64,000 nt of DNA from Dolichospermum sp. FACHB-1091 (GTDB lineage: Bacteria > Cyanobacteriota > Cyanobacteriia > Cyanobacteriales > Nostocaceae): assembly GCF_014697585.1 (NCBI RefSeq), contig NZ_JACJSB010000001.1, positions 62,001 through 126,000 of the forward strand, read 5' to 3'. A program made the position numbers and the translations under genes. Every line of letters begins with the position of its first letter. Position 1 is the stretch's first letter. The notes beneath the pieces were generated by a model, which saw nothing but the letters and a program-made list of their open reading frames with translations, did no database searches and was not told the DNA's origin. Positions 36,258 to 44,672 of this stretch are shown here, piece after piece.

Positions 36258-37520
36258 TTACTCCCCATGAGAAAGGCTGCGTTCAATTGCGCCTTTAGTT
36301 GTCATTTGTCCCAAGGAATAAGATGCAAATAATTTGGGGAAGTTGTCAATATCTTCTAAAAGGGTAAGTTTACTTTCTCCTGTTTCTGAATCTCGATGTG
36401 CGACAACTACAAAGGGAACTATTTCGGAACCAAAAGCATCTAATAAAGCTGGGTTATGGGTGGTGAGTAAAATATCAATATTGCGTTTACTGCCAATTTC
36501 TTTTAATATTTTCACCAATAATGCTGCACGGGAAGGATGTAAACCATTATCTATTTCTTCTATGACAATTTGACTACCTTCAGGACGGGTTAATAATGCT
36601 GTGAGAATGGCTAGAAAGCGTAATGTTCCATCTGACATACTTCTAGCATCAATTTCTATAATTTCTCCCGGTTTCCATTCTTCTTGACAGTAAAGCATTG
36701 CATCTGTACCCAATCTTCCTACTTTTTCTGCCCATACTTTTTTAATATCACCTTCTGGTAAATCTTTTAAATATTCAGATAGCGTATTTTCAATTTCTGT
36801 TTTTTTATCATCTGGTAATGCTGCTAAGAAACCTGCAATATTTGAAGAATCACTTTCTAGTACGTTAGACAAGCTTGAATAATCCCTCATATTAGAAGCC
36901 ACTGGATTTAGTAAAAAAATTCTTTTTAATGAAGAATTAATACAAATTCGTTTTTTTTGTTTTGGTAAGAGAAAAGTATTATATACTTCTTCCATAAGTT
37001 TTTTTTCTTGATCATTTTCAAGAGTTATTATATTTTTTCTTATAATTTCTATTGAAGTATCTACAATATTTAAAAAACTTGTATCCACAGAATAATTATC
37101 CTGATTAGCTGCTGAGGAAACAGATATAAGTTTTTTACCATCTCCATATTCGTTAATTAAAATTGTATATTCGTAAATATATTCTTCTATAATTTTAGGC
37201 TCAGAGATTGTTTTGACTTTAATAAGATACATATACTCAACTGTATCATCCTCACCTTGAATTAATACATTTAAACTAAACTCATTCTCACCTTTCCTTG
37301 CGGCTAATTCAACACCACCACGAAGAGAAGGAAGTGTTTTATTTCCTGCTAAAGCTGCTTCAATATTTTCACCATTAGCTATTCTTTGCAAAAATTCCAA
37401 AGCTTCAACCACATTAGACTTACCACTTGCATTAGTGCCAATAAGCACAGTTAAAGGATCAAGTGGAAGTTCAGCATAACGGAAACTTTTCCAGTTTTCA
37501 AGAATGAGTTTTTTCAGCAT
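36258..37520 (-). CDS. SMC/OLD-type AAA ATPase paired with a PIN gene
   Basis: The ATG at 37520 gives 420 residues; a TTG two codons earlier is less likely. Walker A is IGTNASGKSNVVEAL, the signature is ARSMSDGTLRFLAIL, Walker B is IVIEEIDNGLHPS, and the switch is LLTTHNPALLDA. It is a second ATPase of the AAA_21/OLD type, only distantly like the one at 33575. Proteins of this kind act as sensors or energy modules in anti-phage pairs. Here the effector is PIN-like instead of TOPRIM-like. Confidence 0.82.
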   Translation of the reverse strand: MLKKLILENWKSFRYAELPLDPLTVLIGTNASGKSNVVEALEFLQRIANGENIEAALAGNKTLPSLRGGVELAARKGENEFSLNVLIQGEDDTVEYMYLIKVKTISEPKIIEEYIYEYTILINEYGDGKKLISVSSAANQDNYSVDTSFLNIVDTSIEIIRKNIITLENDQEKKLMEEVYNTFLLPKQKKRICINSSLKRIFLLNPVASNMRDYSSLSNVLESDSSNIAGFLAALPDDKKTEIENTLSEYLKDLPEGDIKKVWAEKVGRLGTDAMLYCQEEWKPGEIIEIDARSMSDGTLRFLAILTALLTRPEGSQIVIEEIDNGLHPSRAALLVKILKEIGSKRNIDILLTTHNPALLDAFGSEIVPFVVVAHRDSETGESKLTLLEDIDNFPKLFASYSLGQMTTKGAIERSLSHGE

Positions 37521-37770
37521 GATCAAAACTACATATATTTTATTTAATTAATACTTGTATTATAAATCAAATTTTCGTTATTTTGCATCAGTCTTGCTGA
37601 TTAATATAGTCATTTTTGATGTTAGCGTAATAAAAAGACGCAATCAGAGGAAACTTGACAAGCTTTAATTATACCAAAAAGAGTTAAAATTTTTAAGATA
37701 TGGTGATTAGAAGAAACAAAAAAAGTAATTGTGAATGCGATCGCTCAACAATATAAACTTATCCAAGAGT

Positions 37771-37867
37771 ACAATACTCGCATCTCCCATAGAAGTTTTT
37801 TCTACAGCTTGATTAGGAAATTTTTCGGCTAAATTTTTCAAGCCTTCCGCTTCCCATAATACAATTT
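37771..37867 (-). pseudogene. Fragment of a second PIN gene
   Basis: These 97 bases match 35855-35951 within the PIN gene almost exactly. The fragment reads IVLWEAEGLKNLAEKFPNQ and continues to MGDASIVL in the same frame as the intact gene. The three internal differences are all third-position synonymous changes (gcg/gca, ggc/gga, gcc/gca). That suggests it came from a related gene that was under selection, not from a recent copy of its neighbour. It lies upstream of the ATPase gene. Confidence 0.8.
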
Positions 37868-37946
37868 ATACATTAGAAACCTTTAAAAGTCCCGGATGGC
37901 GTAAAAAGATCTCTCAGTTATTTTTAGCAAATCTTAAAATAATTTG

Positions 37947-39002
37947 CTAATTAAAATTCATCATCTCCCCAAATTCTTCCATCATTTTTTCCATTAGTTC
38001 TTCCATCATATCCTCCTGCATAGAACGGAGACTTTCTGGACCTGCGAGAAATTCTTTAATAGTTATTTTCTTATCTTTAAAATCTTGAACAAAATCACGA
38101 ATTTCCGCAACTATCTTAGTTTGAGCTTGCATGGTTTCCACTATCAATGCAATAGAATCAACACCTTGTTTAGCTGCTTTTTTGTAATCAGCAACCATTG
38201 ACCCTTCTGGAGTATTTTTTGCTAACCGGAGTTCCTGTTTCAATTTCTCATATTGATTTTTAAGAATTTGATTTTGGTGTTCTATGGTTTGACATTTACG
38301 ACTTAAATCATCTTCGTTATTATTATCAATTGTTTCTCCCACTTCATATTTACGTTCAATTTCTAAAAGTCTCGCTAAATCTCCTTCTTGATAAGCTTTA
38401 TTAATTTCTTTCATAATCTCCGTATGAGTAATTTGGGTTTCATTGTCTTTAACTTTATCAGGGTGAAATATCTCTGCTAACCGCAAAAAGGTCTGTCTGA
38501 TTTTTCTAGATTCATCTGTTTTACCCACAGCAGGAGATTCAGAATCTCTTTCTGCTTCCCAAAATTGACGACGACGTTGATGATTTTCCTGGGAATCATC
38601 ATTTTCAAATAGTTCATCTAATTCTTCATGATCATCTTTTTCTTGATCATCAATAGGTTTATAGCTAATAATTCCTCCCATTTGCAAACTTCTGTATAGT
38701 GATTGGATATTTTTCTGGCTTTGTTTTCCCATCTTTCTCGTAGTTAAAATTTCTGCAAACAAAGCATGAATTTCTGCATCTAATTCTGCCATTGTTTTCA
38801 TATTAGGACTAACTCGATGAAATACTTCTGTCGCTAAAGAACGCATTTTTTCGACGAAGTTATTTAATTCTGTCCGCTTCCTTTTAATCTGCTTTAATAG
38901 AGATTGGTGTTCTTTCTCTAAACCTTCTAGCTGAAGATGTAAGTCAGAAAGTGCTAGAGGAGTTACTGTAGTTGAGGATGCTGTTTTTGTTTTGCGTGCC
39001 AT
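37947..39002 (-). CDS. J-domain protein with coiled coils
   Basis: This 351-residue protein has a J domain in the middle (~165-220): KIRQTFLRLAEIFHPDKVKD with the HPD loop that stimulates DnaK, then MKEINKAYQEGDLARLLEIE. An N-terminal coiled coil (~20-115) and a C-terminal one (~240-345) flank it, and an acidic linker (EKDDHEELDELFENDDSQE) joins them. It is not a full DnaJ, since no Gly/Phe or zinc-finger region is present. It is probably a specialised DnaK co-chaperone. The C-terminal Met/Glu-rich end (EEMMEELMEKMMEEFGEMM) is unusual. Confidence 0.75.
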   Translation of the reverse strand: MARKTKTASSTTVTPLALSDLHLQLEGLEKEHQSLLKQIKRKRTELNNFVEKMRSLATEVFHRVSPNMKTMAELDAEIHALFAEILTTRKMGKQSQKNIQSLYRSLQMGGIISYKPIDDQEKDDHEELDELFENDDSQENHQRRRQFWEAERDSESPAVGKTDESRKIRQTFLRLAEIFHPDKVKDNETQITHTEIMKEINKAYQEGDLARLLEIERKYEVGETIDNNNEDDLSRKCQTIEHQNQILKNQYEKLKQELRLAKNTPEGSMVADYKKAAKQGVDSIALIVETMQAQTKIVAEIRDFVQDFKDKKITIKEFLAGPESLRSMQEDMMEELMEKMMEEFGEMMNFN

Positions 39003-39413
39003 AGCAGATGCAATTAAGTTTAGCTTTGATAAGTTACAGGATTTATTAATCTTTTTTTAACTCTTTCATGTCTATGAGTTAGCGGCTGAATTGTAATTTA
39101 TCTAACCACAGAGGCACAGAGGACACAGAGTAAAGAGATTAAGAGGGATTTTTTACCAAAATTTTTAATTAAATTCTTTCCTTATAACTACAAAATGGCA
39201 TTTATTTCTGACAGACAGATAAAATTGGTATTATACTTTATTTTAAATATTGGTAAATGACAATACTTGTGTCAATTTTCCAAAAATATTTCCTAAACCC
39301 AATAAAATCGTTACTATATTAATAGGGTTTCAGGTTGTTGACCAAGGGAAGGTACTGATTTGTGAGCAATTCTTGATTAAATTAGCTGAATAAATAGGAT
39401 ATGGGAAAATTAT
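39003..39413. other. Spacer with a short dispersed repeat
   Basis: 411 AT-rich bases. At about 39103-39150 there is the widespread cyanobacterial ACCACAGAGGCACAGAGGAC repeat. The rest shows no gene or strong hairpin. It holds the promoters for the J-domain gene and the MoaD-like gene. Confidence 0.5.
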
Positions 39414-39674
39414 ATGTCTAAATCTGTGATTACTGTAACCGTTAAGTTATTTGCTGCTTATCAAGAAGCCTGTGGTGTGTCTGAATTGATATTGGATTTT
39501 CCTAATGGTACAACGGTGAGATCACTGTGTGATCGCTTTATTAATACATATCCAGAATTATCCCACTGGAGTGAACTAACCCGCTTTGGTGTAAATCTTC
39601 AATTTGTTGAAGCAGATACTATTTTACAAAATGGTGATGAAGTGGTTTTAATTCCCCCTGTGAATGGTGGATAA
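39414..39674 (+). CDS. moaD: MoaD/ThiS-family ubiquitin-like protein
   Basis: This 86-residue beta-grasp protein ends VVLIPPVNGG. The C-terminal Gly-Gly is the site of thiocarboxylation. TVKLFAAYQEACG and FPNGTTVRSLCDRF are typical of MoaD, the sulfur carrier that feeds molybdopterin synthase. No moaE or other moa gene is near, so a MoaD-like carrier for another path is possible. It is 37 bp upstream of a lipoprotein gene and could be co-transcribed. Confidence 0.8.
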   Translation: MSKSVITVTVKLFAAYQEACGVSELILDFPNGTTVRSLCDRFINTYPELSHWSELTRFGVNLQFVEADTILQNGDEVVLIPPVNGG

Positions 39675-39711
39675 AACAAGGTTATACCAAGACCAGAAAG
39701 GAGTATAAAAA

Positions 39712-40119
39712 ATGATCAGGTTTGTTTTGACGGCGATTTTGCTGATATTGATCACAGCTTGTAGTAGTATTGTCCTATTACCGACACCGGAGTTGGTTCA
39801 AAAAGCGGTCGCACTCCAGCTAGAACAAACCCAACAGGAACTTAACCAACAATTAGATTTAAATTTCCAAAAATTTAATATTCAGCTTCAGCGGATATCT
39901 ATTACTCAACAGCAACCCCTGACTATTGAAAACTTACCAGCTTATCGGGTACGGGGAAATTATGACTTGACTGTGAAATTGCCAAAACGCAGTTTTAAAC
40001 AAGTGCAAAAGCCCTTTGAAGTTTATCTGCAAATTCAGCAAGAAGGCAAAAGTTGGCGTTTATTAATACCAGAAAAAAACCGTCAATATCCTCAATGGCA
40101 TAGTTACTTAATCCTTTAA
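39712..40119 (+). CDS. Small conserved lipoprotein, unknown function
   Basis: This 135-residue protein has a signal peptide ending LLILITACSS, so Cys 17 should be lipid-modified. The mature part is rich in Gln (~40-75) with LDLNFQKFNIQLQRISIT and ends with a beta-rich half (YRVRGNYDLTVKLPKRSF, KPFEVYLQIQQEGKSWRLL). It has the look of a cyanobacterial periplasmic protein. A GGAG-like site (AAAGGAG) precedes the ATG. I do not know its role. Confidence 0.75.
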   Translation: MIRFVLTAILLILITACSSIVLLPTPELVQKAVALQLEQTQQELNQQLDLNFQKFNIQLQRISITQQQPLTIENLPAYRVRGNYDLTVKLPKRSFKQVQKPFEVYLQIQQEGKSWRLLIPEKNRQYPQWHSYLIL

Positions 40120-40509
40120 TTGAAGGATTTTTGATTATGGTACTGATCTTTTGACACTCACCAGTCTAAAGACACGGAGATTCTTGGGTTAAGGAGTCCA
40201 CACTTACACAGGCTATCAGGTACTAGATGATTCTAACTTCTTTCTTCCTCCTCACTCCGTTCGACTCAGTGAAGTCGAAGTCTGGCTTCTAGTCCTCACA
40301 AAAAGACTTTTATGGCTAACCCAGGAAGCTATAATAACCTCATTAAAAAATATATCAATCTTAGGTTCAACCTGTGATATATGGTGATTTAAGGTTAGAC
40401 TCTTAATATATGGGAAAAAAATACTTCTTTCCTTAACTATTGTAAAATTCACTTAACAGACAAAGATTGAGTTTAAATAAGTGTCATCAAATACAAAGGA
40501 GAAATAACA
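40120..40509. other. Spacer, no gene seen
   Basis: These 390 bases contain a short palindrome TTCGACTCAGTGAAGTCGAA (40260-40279), whose ends TTCGACT and AGTCGAA pair, and otherwise no repeat array. The promoter of the following repeat-protein gene should be here; AAAGGAG lies about seven bases before its GTG start. Confidence 0.5.
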
Positions 40510-40815
40510 GTGACAGAAAATAATCAAGAAAATAGTGGTAATACTGAACAAGGTTCTCAAGGAACAATGATAGTGGCTGGAATGCGTCCCATTACCACAG
40601 GGACTTTACAGGTAGTTGATACCTACAACTCAATGGGAATTCGTCCCATAGGTGCAAACACATTCCAAGTGGTTGATAGTATTAATTTGTCTGGTATTCG
40701 TCCCATTGCTTCCAGCACTTTGGTAATTGCTCAAAACTATTCTATATTCGGAAATCGCCCAATAGCCCCAAATACTTTTGATGATTCCGAAATTTTGATG
40801 GGTTTTCTAGATTAG
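40510..40815 (+). CDS. Four-repeat GxRPI protein, unknown function
   Basis: The start is GTG with AAAGGAG about seven bases upstream. The 101-residue protein has four repeats of about 21 residues: GMRPITTGTLQVVDTYNSM, GIRPIGANTFQVVDSINLS, GIRPIASSTLVIAQNYSIF and GNRPIAPNTFDDSE. It ends LMGFLD. The Asn/Ser-rich first ~24 residues are low-complexity. Similar proteins occur in other filamentous cyanobacteria, but no function is known to me. The repeat form suggests a beta-structured scaffold or binding surface. Confidence 0.7.
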   Translation: MTENNQENSGNTEQGSQGTMIVAGMRPITTGTLQVVDTYNSMGIRPIGANTFQVVDSINLSGIRPIASSTLVIAQNYSIFGNRPIAPNTFDDSEILMGFLD

Positions 40816-41165
40816 TGCCAAAGTTAAGAATTTAGGAGTCAGAATGCTTGTATAAAGTATCCAATGTTTAGAGTTAGGCTATATTCGCCCAATACTTGAA
40901 AAACATCCTCTTAATTCTTCTTAGGTCGTTGCATAATTCATACTGGCATTATGCAACACCGTAAATTTATTGAGATTCCTGTGCTAATATAGTGGATTGG
41001 TGCGTTACGACGACAGCTAACACACTCTACCTTAGATGTACTGCATTTAATTTGTATAATTATAGCGGGCAGGACTTGTACTGAGCTTGCCGAAGTATGC
41101 CCCCACCACAAGATATAGCGGCGTAACAACTGATATTTTCAAAAATAAAACCCACTATACTAACT
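40816..41165. other. Spacer with a GGTGCGTTACG/TAACACACTC inverted repeat
   Basis: At 40999-41038 TGGTGCGTTACGACGACAGC leads to TAACACACTCTACC, a weaker member of the GTAGGGTGCGTTA family. The remainder has no gene. It lies upstream of a helix-turn-helix relic. Confidence 0.55.
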
Positions 41166-41250
41166 AATGAAAAAGGAGAACGTCGTCTTAAAGCGAACGA
41201 ACTCATTAAACTTGCTCGTGTTTATGGACGTTCTGTAAGTGACTTTGGCA
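41166..41250 (+). pseudogene. Helix-turn-helix (XRE-type) gene relic
   Basis: The frame from 41166 reads NEKGERRLKANELIKLARVYG then RSVSDF. This is the second half of an XRE helix-turn-helix domain (xExGxRxxxxxELxxLAxxYxxSxxxF) as in many antitoxins and ImmA/IrrE-linked regulators. There is no start codon or first helix, and downstream sequence does not match. It is a fragment left by deletion. Confidence 0.6.
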
Positions 41251-41461
41251 ACGTCCAACTGACTACAGGTAAAATGCAAAATGTTTTCCACACCAAAATA
41301 TGGCCGAATTTTTCACACCTCTCCACGTCCGCAATAAAATGTTCCAGCACAAGAACCCACTGTAAGCTGTTAGGCATCTAAATTTTATAATCCTAAAATA
41401 GTTAAATCTTGTGGGGTGCAAATCTTATCCGCCAGACTTATACAAATTAAATTCACAACAT

Positions 41462-42301
41462 ATGACCATGCAAATTGACTGGAAAACCATCAAAACCTAC
41501 GAAGACATCATCTACCAAAAAACCGACGGTATCGCCAAAATTACTATTAACCGTCCTCACAAGCGTAACGCATTCCGTCCTAAAACCGTATTTGAACTAT
41601 ACGAAGCTTTTTCGGACGCTAAGGAAGATATTAATATTGGGGTAGTTTTATTTACAGGTACAGGACCTCACACGGATGGTAAGTACGCCTTCTGTTCAGG
41701 AGGTGATCAAAGTGTCCGGGGACAAGCAGGTTATGTAGATGATACAGGTATTCCCCGCTTAAATGTCCTAGACTTACAACGTCTCATTCGTTCCATGCCC
41801 AAAGTAGTAATTGCCCTAGTCGCGGGTTATGCTATTGGTGGCGGTCATGTTCTCCATTTAATCTGTGATTTAACTATTGCGGCTGATAACGCCATTTTTG
41901 GGCAAACAGGACCTAAAGTAGGCAGTTTTGATGGTGGTTTTGGTGCAAGTTACTTAGCGCGAATAGTAGGACAAAAAAAAGCGCGAGAAATATGGTTTCT
42001 CTGCCGTCAGTACAACGCCCAACAAGCTTTAGAAATGGGCTTGGTTAATATTGTTGTCCCCGTGGAACAATTAGAAATAGAAGGGATAAAATGGGCGCAA
42101 GAAGTCTTAGAAAAAAGCCCCATAGCTATTCGTTGTCTCAAATCAGCATTTAACGCAGACTGTGATGGACAAGCTGGTTTACAAGAACTTGCCGGTAATG
42201 CCACTCTTCTCTATTATATGACAGAAGAAGGAGCGGAAGGAAAACAAGCGTTTTTGGAAAAGCGTCTTCCTAACTTTCGGGATTTTCCTTGGTTACCTTA
42301 G
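41462..42301 (+). CDS. menB: 1,4-dihydroxy-2-naphthoyl-CoA synthase MenB
   Basis: MenB closes the naphthoquinol ring in phylloquinone (vitamin K1) synthesis, which supplies the A1 electron carrier of photosystem I. I start at the ATG at 41462 (279 residues); an upstream extension is unsupported. It is a crotonase-fold enzyme with the MenB marks [27 protein letters not shown] (oxyanion hole), [15 protein letters not shown] and the C-terminal NFRDFPWLP. The length and ends are typical. The spacer upstream carries the XRE relic. Confidence 0.95.
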   Translation: MTMQIDWKTIKTYEDIIYQKTDGIAKITINRPHKRNAFRPKTVFELYEAFSDAKEDINIGVVLFTGTGPHTDGKYAFCSGGDQSVRGQAGYVDDTGIPRLNVLDLQRLIRSMPKVVIALVAGYAIGGGHVLHLICDLTIAADNAIFGQTGPKVGSFDGGFGASYLARIVGQKKAREIWFLCRQYNAQQALEMGLVNIVVPVEQLEIEGIKWAQEVLEKSPIAIRCLKSAFNADCDGQAGLQELAGNATLLYYMTEEGAEGKQAFLEKRLPNFRDFPWLP

Positions 42302-42390
42302 ATTTATAAGTACCTAAACAAAATTAAAAGTTTATTTACTATTGGCTTCCTTCTCAGGAAGAGACACAATGATAATAATTTACCCATTAC

Positions 42391-42990
42391 CTAAACTCCC
42401 AAACGCTGAAAATCCTGCTGAACTTCAGACCATAAAGCTTTATTGTCTGGGTCGGTTTTTAAGGCTTTTTTCAGGTAAATTCTGGCTTTTGGGAACTGTT
42501 TTTCTGTAATTAAAGCCCGTCCCCAGATTTGATAAGCGATCGCTAACCATTGACGTACTTCTACATCTGCTGGTAAACGTGCCAGTAAAGCTTCCGCTAA
42601 AGCGATCGCTTGGGGAAAACGTCTTGCTTGTAAAAACCGCTGTAATTGTTCATAAGTCTTCCATTTTAACCGTTGTTCGATATCCTCCAAATTTGCTGGG
42701 TGAGATGTAACTTTGATATTTGCTGTTGTTACCTGCGTTTTCACTTCTGAAAAACCAGAAACCTGAGTTTTCAGTCCATGAGACTGTGGCTTAATTTCCT
42801 GCGGTGATAAGATCATTTGCAGGAATTTATAAGCCTCATTCACCGCAATAAATTTATCTTTTGCTTTGAGATCATCTGGATTAATATCAGGATGATATTG
42901 CTGTACCAATCGGCGATAGGACGCTTTCACATCCGCAAAAGAAGCTCCCGACCTTAAACCCAATAAACGATAGCAATCTTGAAGATCCAT
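42391..42990 (-). CDS. J-domain plus TPR-like protein
   Basis: This 199-residue protein has an N-terminal J domain (residues 4-60): DCYRLLGLRSGASFADVKAS with HPD in YHPDINPDD. A Gln/Ser-rich linker and a helical TPR-like C-terminus follow (~105-195, LARLPADVEVRQWLAIAYQIW and FPKARIYLKKALKTDPDNKALW). This is a common cyanobacterial layout and is probably a DnaK partner. A 30-bp AATTCAAAATT repeat lies upstream at its start. Confidence 0.85.
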   Translation of the reverse strand: MDLQDCYRLLGLRSGASFADVKASYRRLVQQYHPDINPDDLKAKDKFIAVNEAYKFLQMILSPQEIKPQSHGLKTQVSGFSEVKTQVTTANIKVTSHPANLEDIEQRLKWKTYEQLQRFLQARRFPQAIALAEALLARLPADVEVRQWLAIAYQIWGRALITEKQFPKARIYLKKALKTDPDNKALWSEVQQDFQRLGV

Positions 42991-43004
42991 GTTGGCTTAA
43001 CTCC

Positions 43005-43060
43005 AATTCAAAATTCAAAATTCAAAATTCAAATGAACTTTACATCTTGAATTTTGAATT
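43005..43060. repeat. AATTCAA-type STRR with inverted partner
   Basis: AATTCAAAATTCAA is repeated in tandem and then appears as its exact reverse complement TTGAATTTTGAATT at the end of the block. It lies just upstream of the J/TPR gene and beside the second MITE copy. Confidence 0.75.
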
Positions 43061-43080
43061 ATTTTCTACTATCTAAATGA

Positions 43081-43316
43081 AGTTTGCTGAAAAAGTTGTC
43101 TGTGAGGGGAGGGAACTCTTAACAGGGAACAGGGAACAGTTTCAGCTATCTGGATATCCTCAATTTCCCATATCCGACAAGGAAAAATGCAACTGTTTTG
43201 AGACTCCATTTGCCAAAACCTTGCCCTTTTTTGTTCGGAAAATCCTCAAAACCCCTATGAATAAACGGTTTTAGCTTTATATGGCTAACGCCACGCTACG
43301 CTATCAGCAAGCCCTA
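43081..43316. mobile_element. Second copy of the MITE, touching the end of clpP
   Basis: This is a diverged copy of 3812-4055. The right end TCAGCAAGCCCT matches the first copy. The left end AGTTTGCTGA is degraded. Shared internal stretches include AAAAAGTTGTCTGTGAGGG and GGCTAACGCCACGCTACG. Its right border includes the TAG stop codon of clpP. Confidence 0.82.
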
Positions 43317-43907
43317 AATACGTTCTTCAATCACCCGATCAATTAAACCATATTCCTGAGCTTCTTGAGCAGACATAAAAAAGTCACGATTCATATCTTT
43401 CTCAATTTTCTCTAAACTTTGACCAGTGTTATCAACATAAATTTGATTTAATTGGTGACGTAGCCGTAAAATCTCTCTAGCTTCGATTTCGATATCAGAA
43501 GCTTGTCCACGAGTACCACCGGAAGGTTGATGAATCATAATCCGGGAGTGAGGTAAAGCCATGCGTTTACCTTTAGTTCCCGCAGCCAAAAGAAAAGATC
43601 CCATGGACGCAGCCAAACCGACACAAATTGTCACCACCTCAGATTTGATGTGCTGCATCGTGTCGTAAATTGCCAAACCTGCCGTTACAGAACCACCGGG
43701 AGAATTGATATATAAATAAATTGGCTTACTCTGATCCTCGGAATCTAAATAAAGTAAGTAAGCGACAATGGCATTAGCAATACCATCATCTACTTCCTCT
43801 GTCAAGAAAATAATCCGCTCCCGAAATAGACGATCTTCGAGATCGATCCATTGTTCGTAGCTGCTACCAGGGAGACGATAAGGAACTTTGGGAATACCAA
43901 TAGGCAT
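43314..43907 (-). CDS. clpP: Catalytic ATP-dependent Clp protease subunit ClpP
   Basis: This is the serine protease subunit of the Clp complex, cytoplasmic, 197 residues. The triad is complete: Ser 101 in [10 protein letters not shown], His 126 in MIHQPSGG, and Asp 171 in [10 protein letters not shown]. It is the third gene of a clpR/clpR-like/clpP run, so it should form a mixed ring with them. The last codons are followed by TAG contained in the end of a MITE, so the C-terminus (RVIEERI) may have been trimmed or set by the insertion. Confidence 0.93.
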   Translation of the reverse strand: MPIGIPKVPYRLPGSSYEQWIDLEDRLFRERIIFLTEEVDDGIANAIVAYLLYLDSEDQSKPIYLYINSPGGSVTAGLAIYDTMQHIKSEVVTICVGLAASMGSFLLAAGTKGKRMALPHSRIMIHQPSGGTRGQASDIEIEAREILRLRHQLNQIYVDNTGQSLEKIEKDMNRDFFMSAQEAQEYGLIDRVIEERI

Positions 43908-43970
43908 AGGACAATTTTAGTAGAGACTATGAAGATAGAACTGTAGATTTTCCGTAATTGTCAATTGAGA

Positions 43971-44630
43971 TCAAACTGGAAGAGATTTTGCTAAATTCTT
44001 GGTACTTTCCAGCACCCGATCAATTATTCCGTATTCCTGTGCTTCCTGGGGAGTCATATAGAAAATACGTTCACTATCTTTCGAGATTTTTTCGGCTGTT
44101 TGTCCCGTATTTTGGCAAAAAATATCAATAATCACCGATTTTTTCAGCAAAACTTCTTCAGCGTTAACTTGAATATCGGTTGCTTGACCGCGAGTAGCCA
44201 CACTAAACTGAGTCAGGGCGATATTCGCATGAGGTAAACTAAATCTTTTGCCTTTCCTTCCCGATGATAAAATTAAGGCCGCCATACCCACGGCTTGACC
44301 TAAGCAAATAGTGACAATTTCTGACTTAATGTACTGTATTGTGTCATAGATTGCCAAACAAGCCTTAATTGACATCATACCAGCGGTTTCATCCATACCA
44401 GCTAGGACAGGATCACCGAGAGAATTGATATAAAGATAGATGGGTTTAGTTGCATCCTCTGACTCCAGATACAGTATTGAGGAAACGAGGGAATTGGCCA
44501 CATTGGTAGTAAGTGGCTGGTTCAAGAAAAGAATGCGTTCCTGAGCCATGCGTTGACCAATACTAACCCATTGCCACTGATTACTACCAGGAATGTTATA
44601 AGGTACTCGAAGTGCTGAATCAACAGGCAT
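43971..44630 (-). CDS. Non-catalytic Clp subunit (ClpR-like), second gene
   Basis: This 219-residue protein has the ClpP fold but the catalytic motif reads CLGQAVGMAAL, so Ser is lost. The His position reads ANIALTQFS, so His is lost as well. An insert (DETAGMMSIK near residue 80) occurs where ClpR also carries extra residues. It lies between the ClpR gene and catalytic ClpP with gaps of 42 and 63 bp. It is likely a structural ring member. It could be mislabelled ClpP in databases. Confidence 0.82.
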   Translation of the reverse strand: MPVDSALRVPYNIPGSNQWQWVSIGQRMAQERILFLNQPLTTNVANSLVSSILYLESEDATKPIYLYINSLGDPVLAGMDETAGMMSIKACLAIYDTIQYIKSEIVTICLGQAVGMAALILSSGRKGKRFSLPHANIALTQFSVATRGQATDIQVNAEEVLLKKSVIIDIFCQNTGQTAEKISKDSERIFYMTPQEAQEYGIIDRVLESTKNLAKSLPV

Positions 44631-44672
44631 GATGGATAATTAGCTTCAAAATTTGGTATGATTGCAGGTAAC

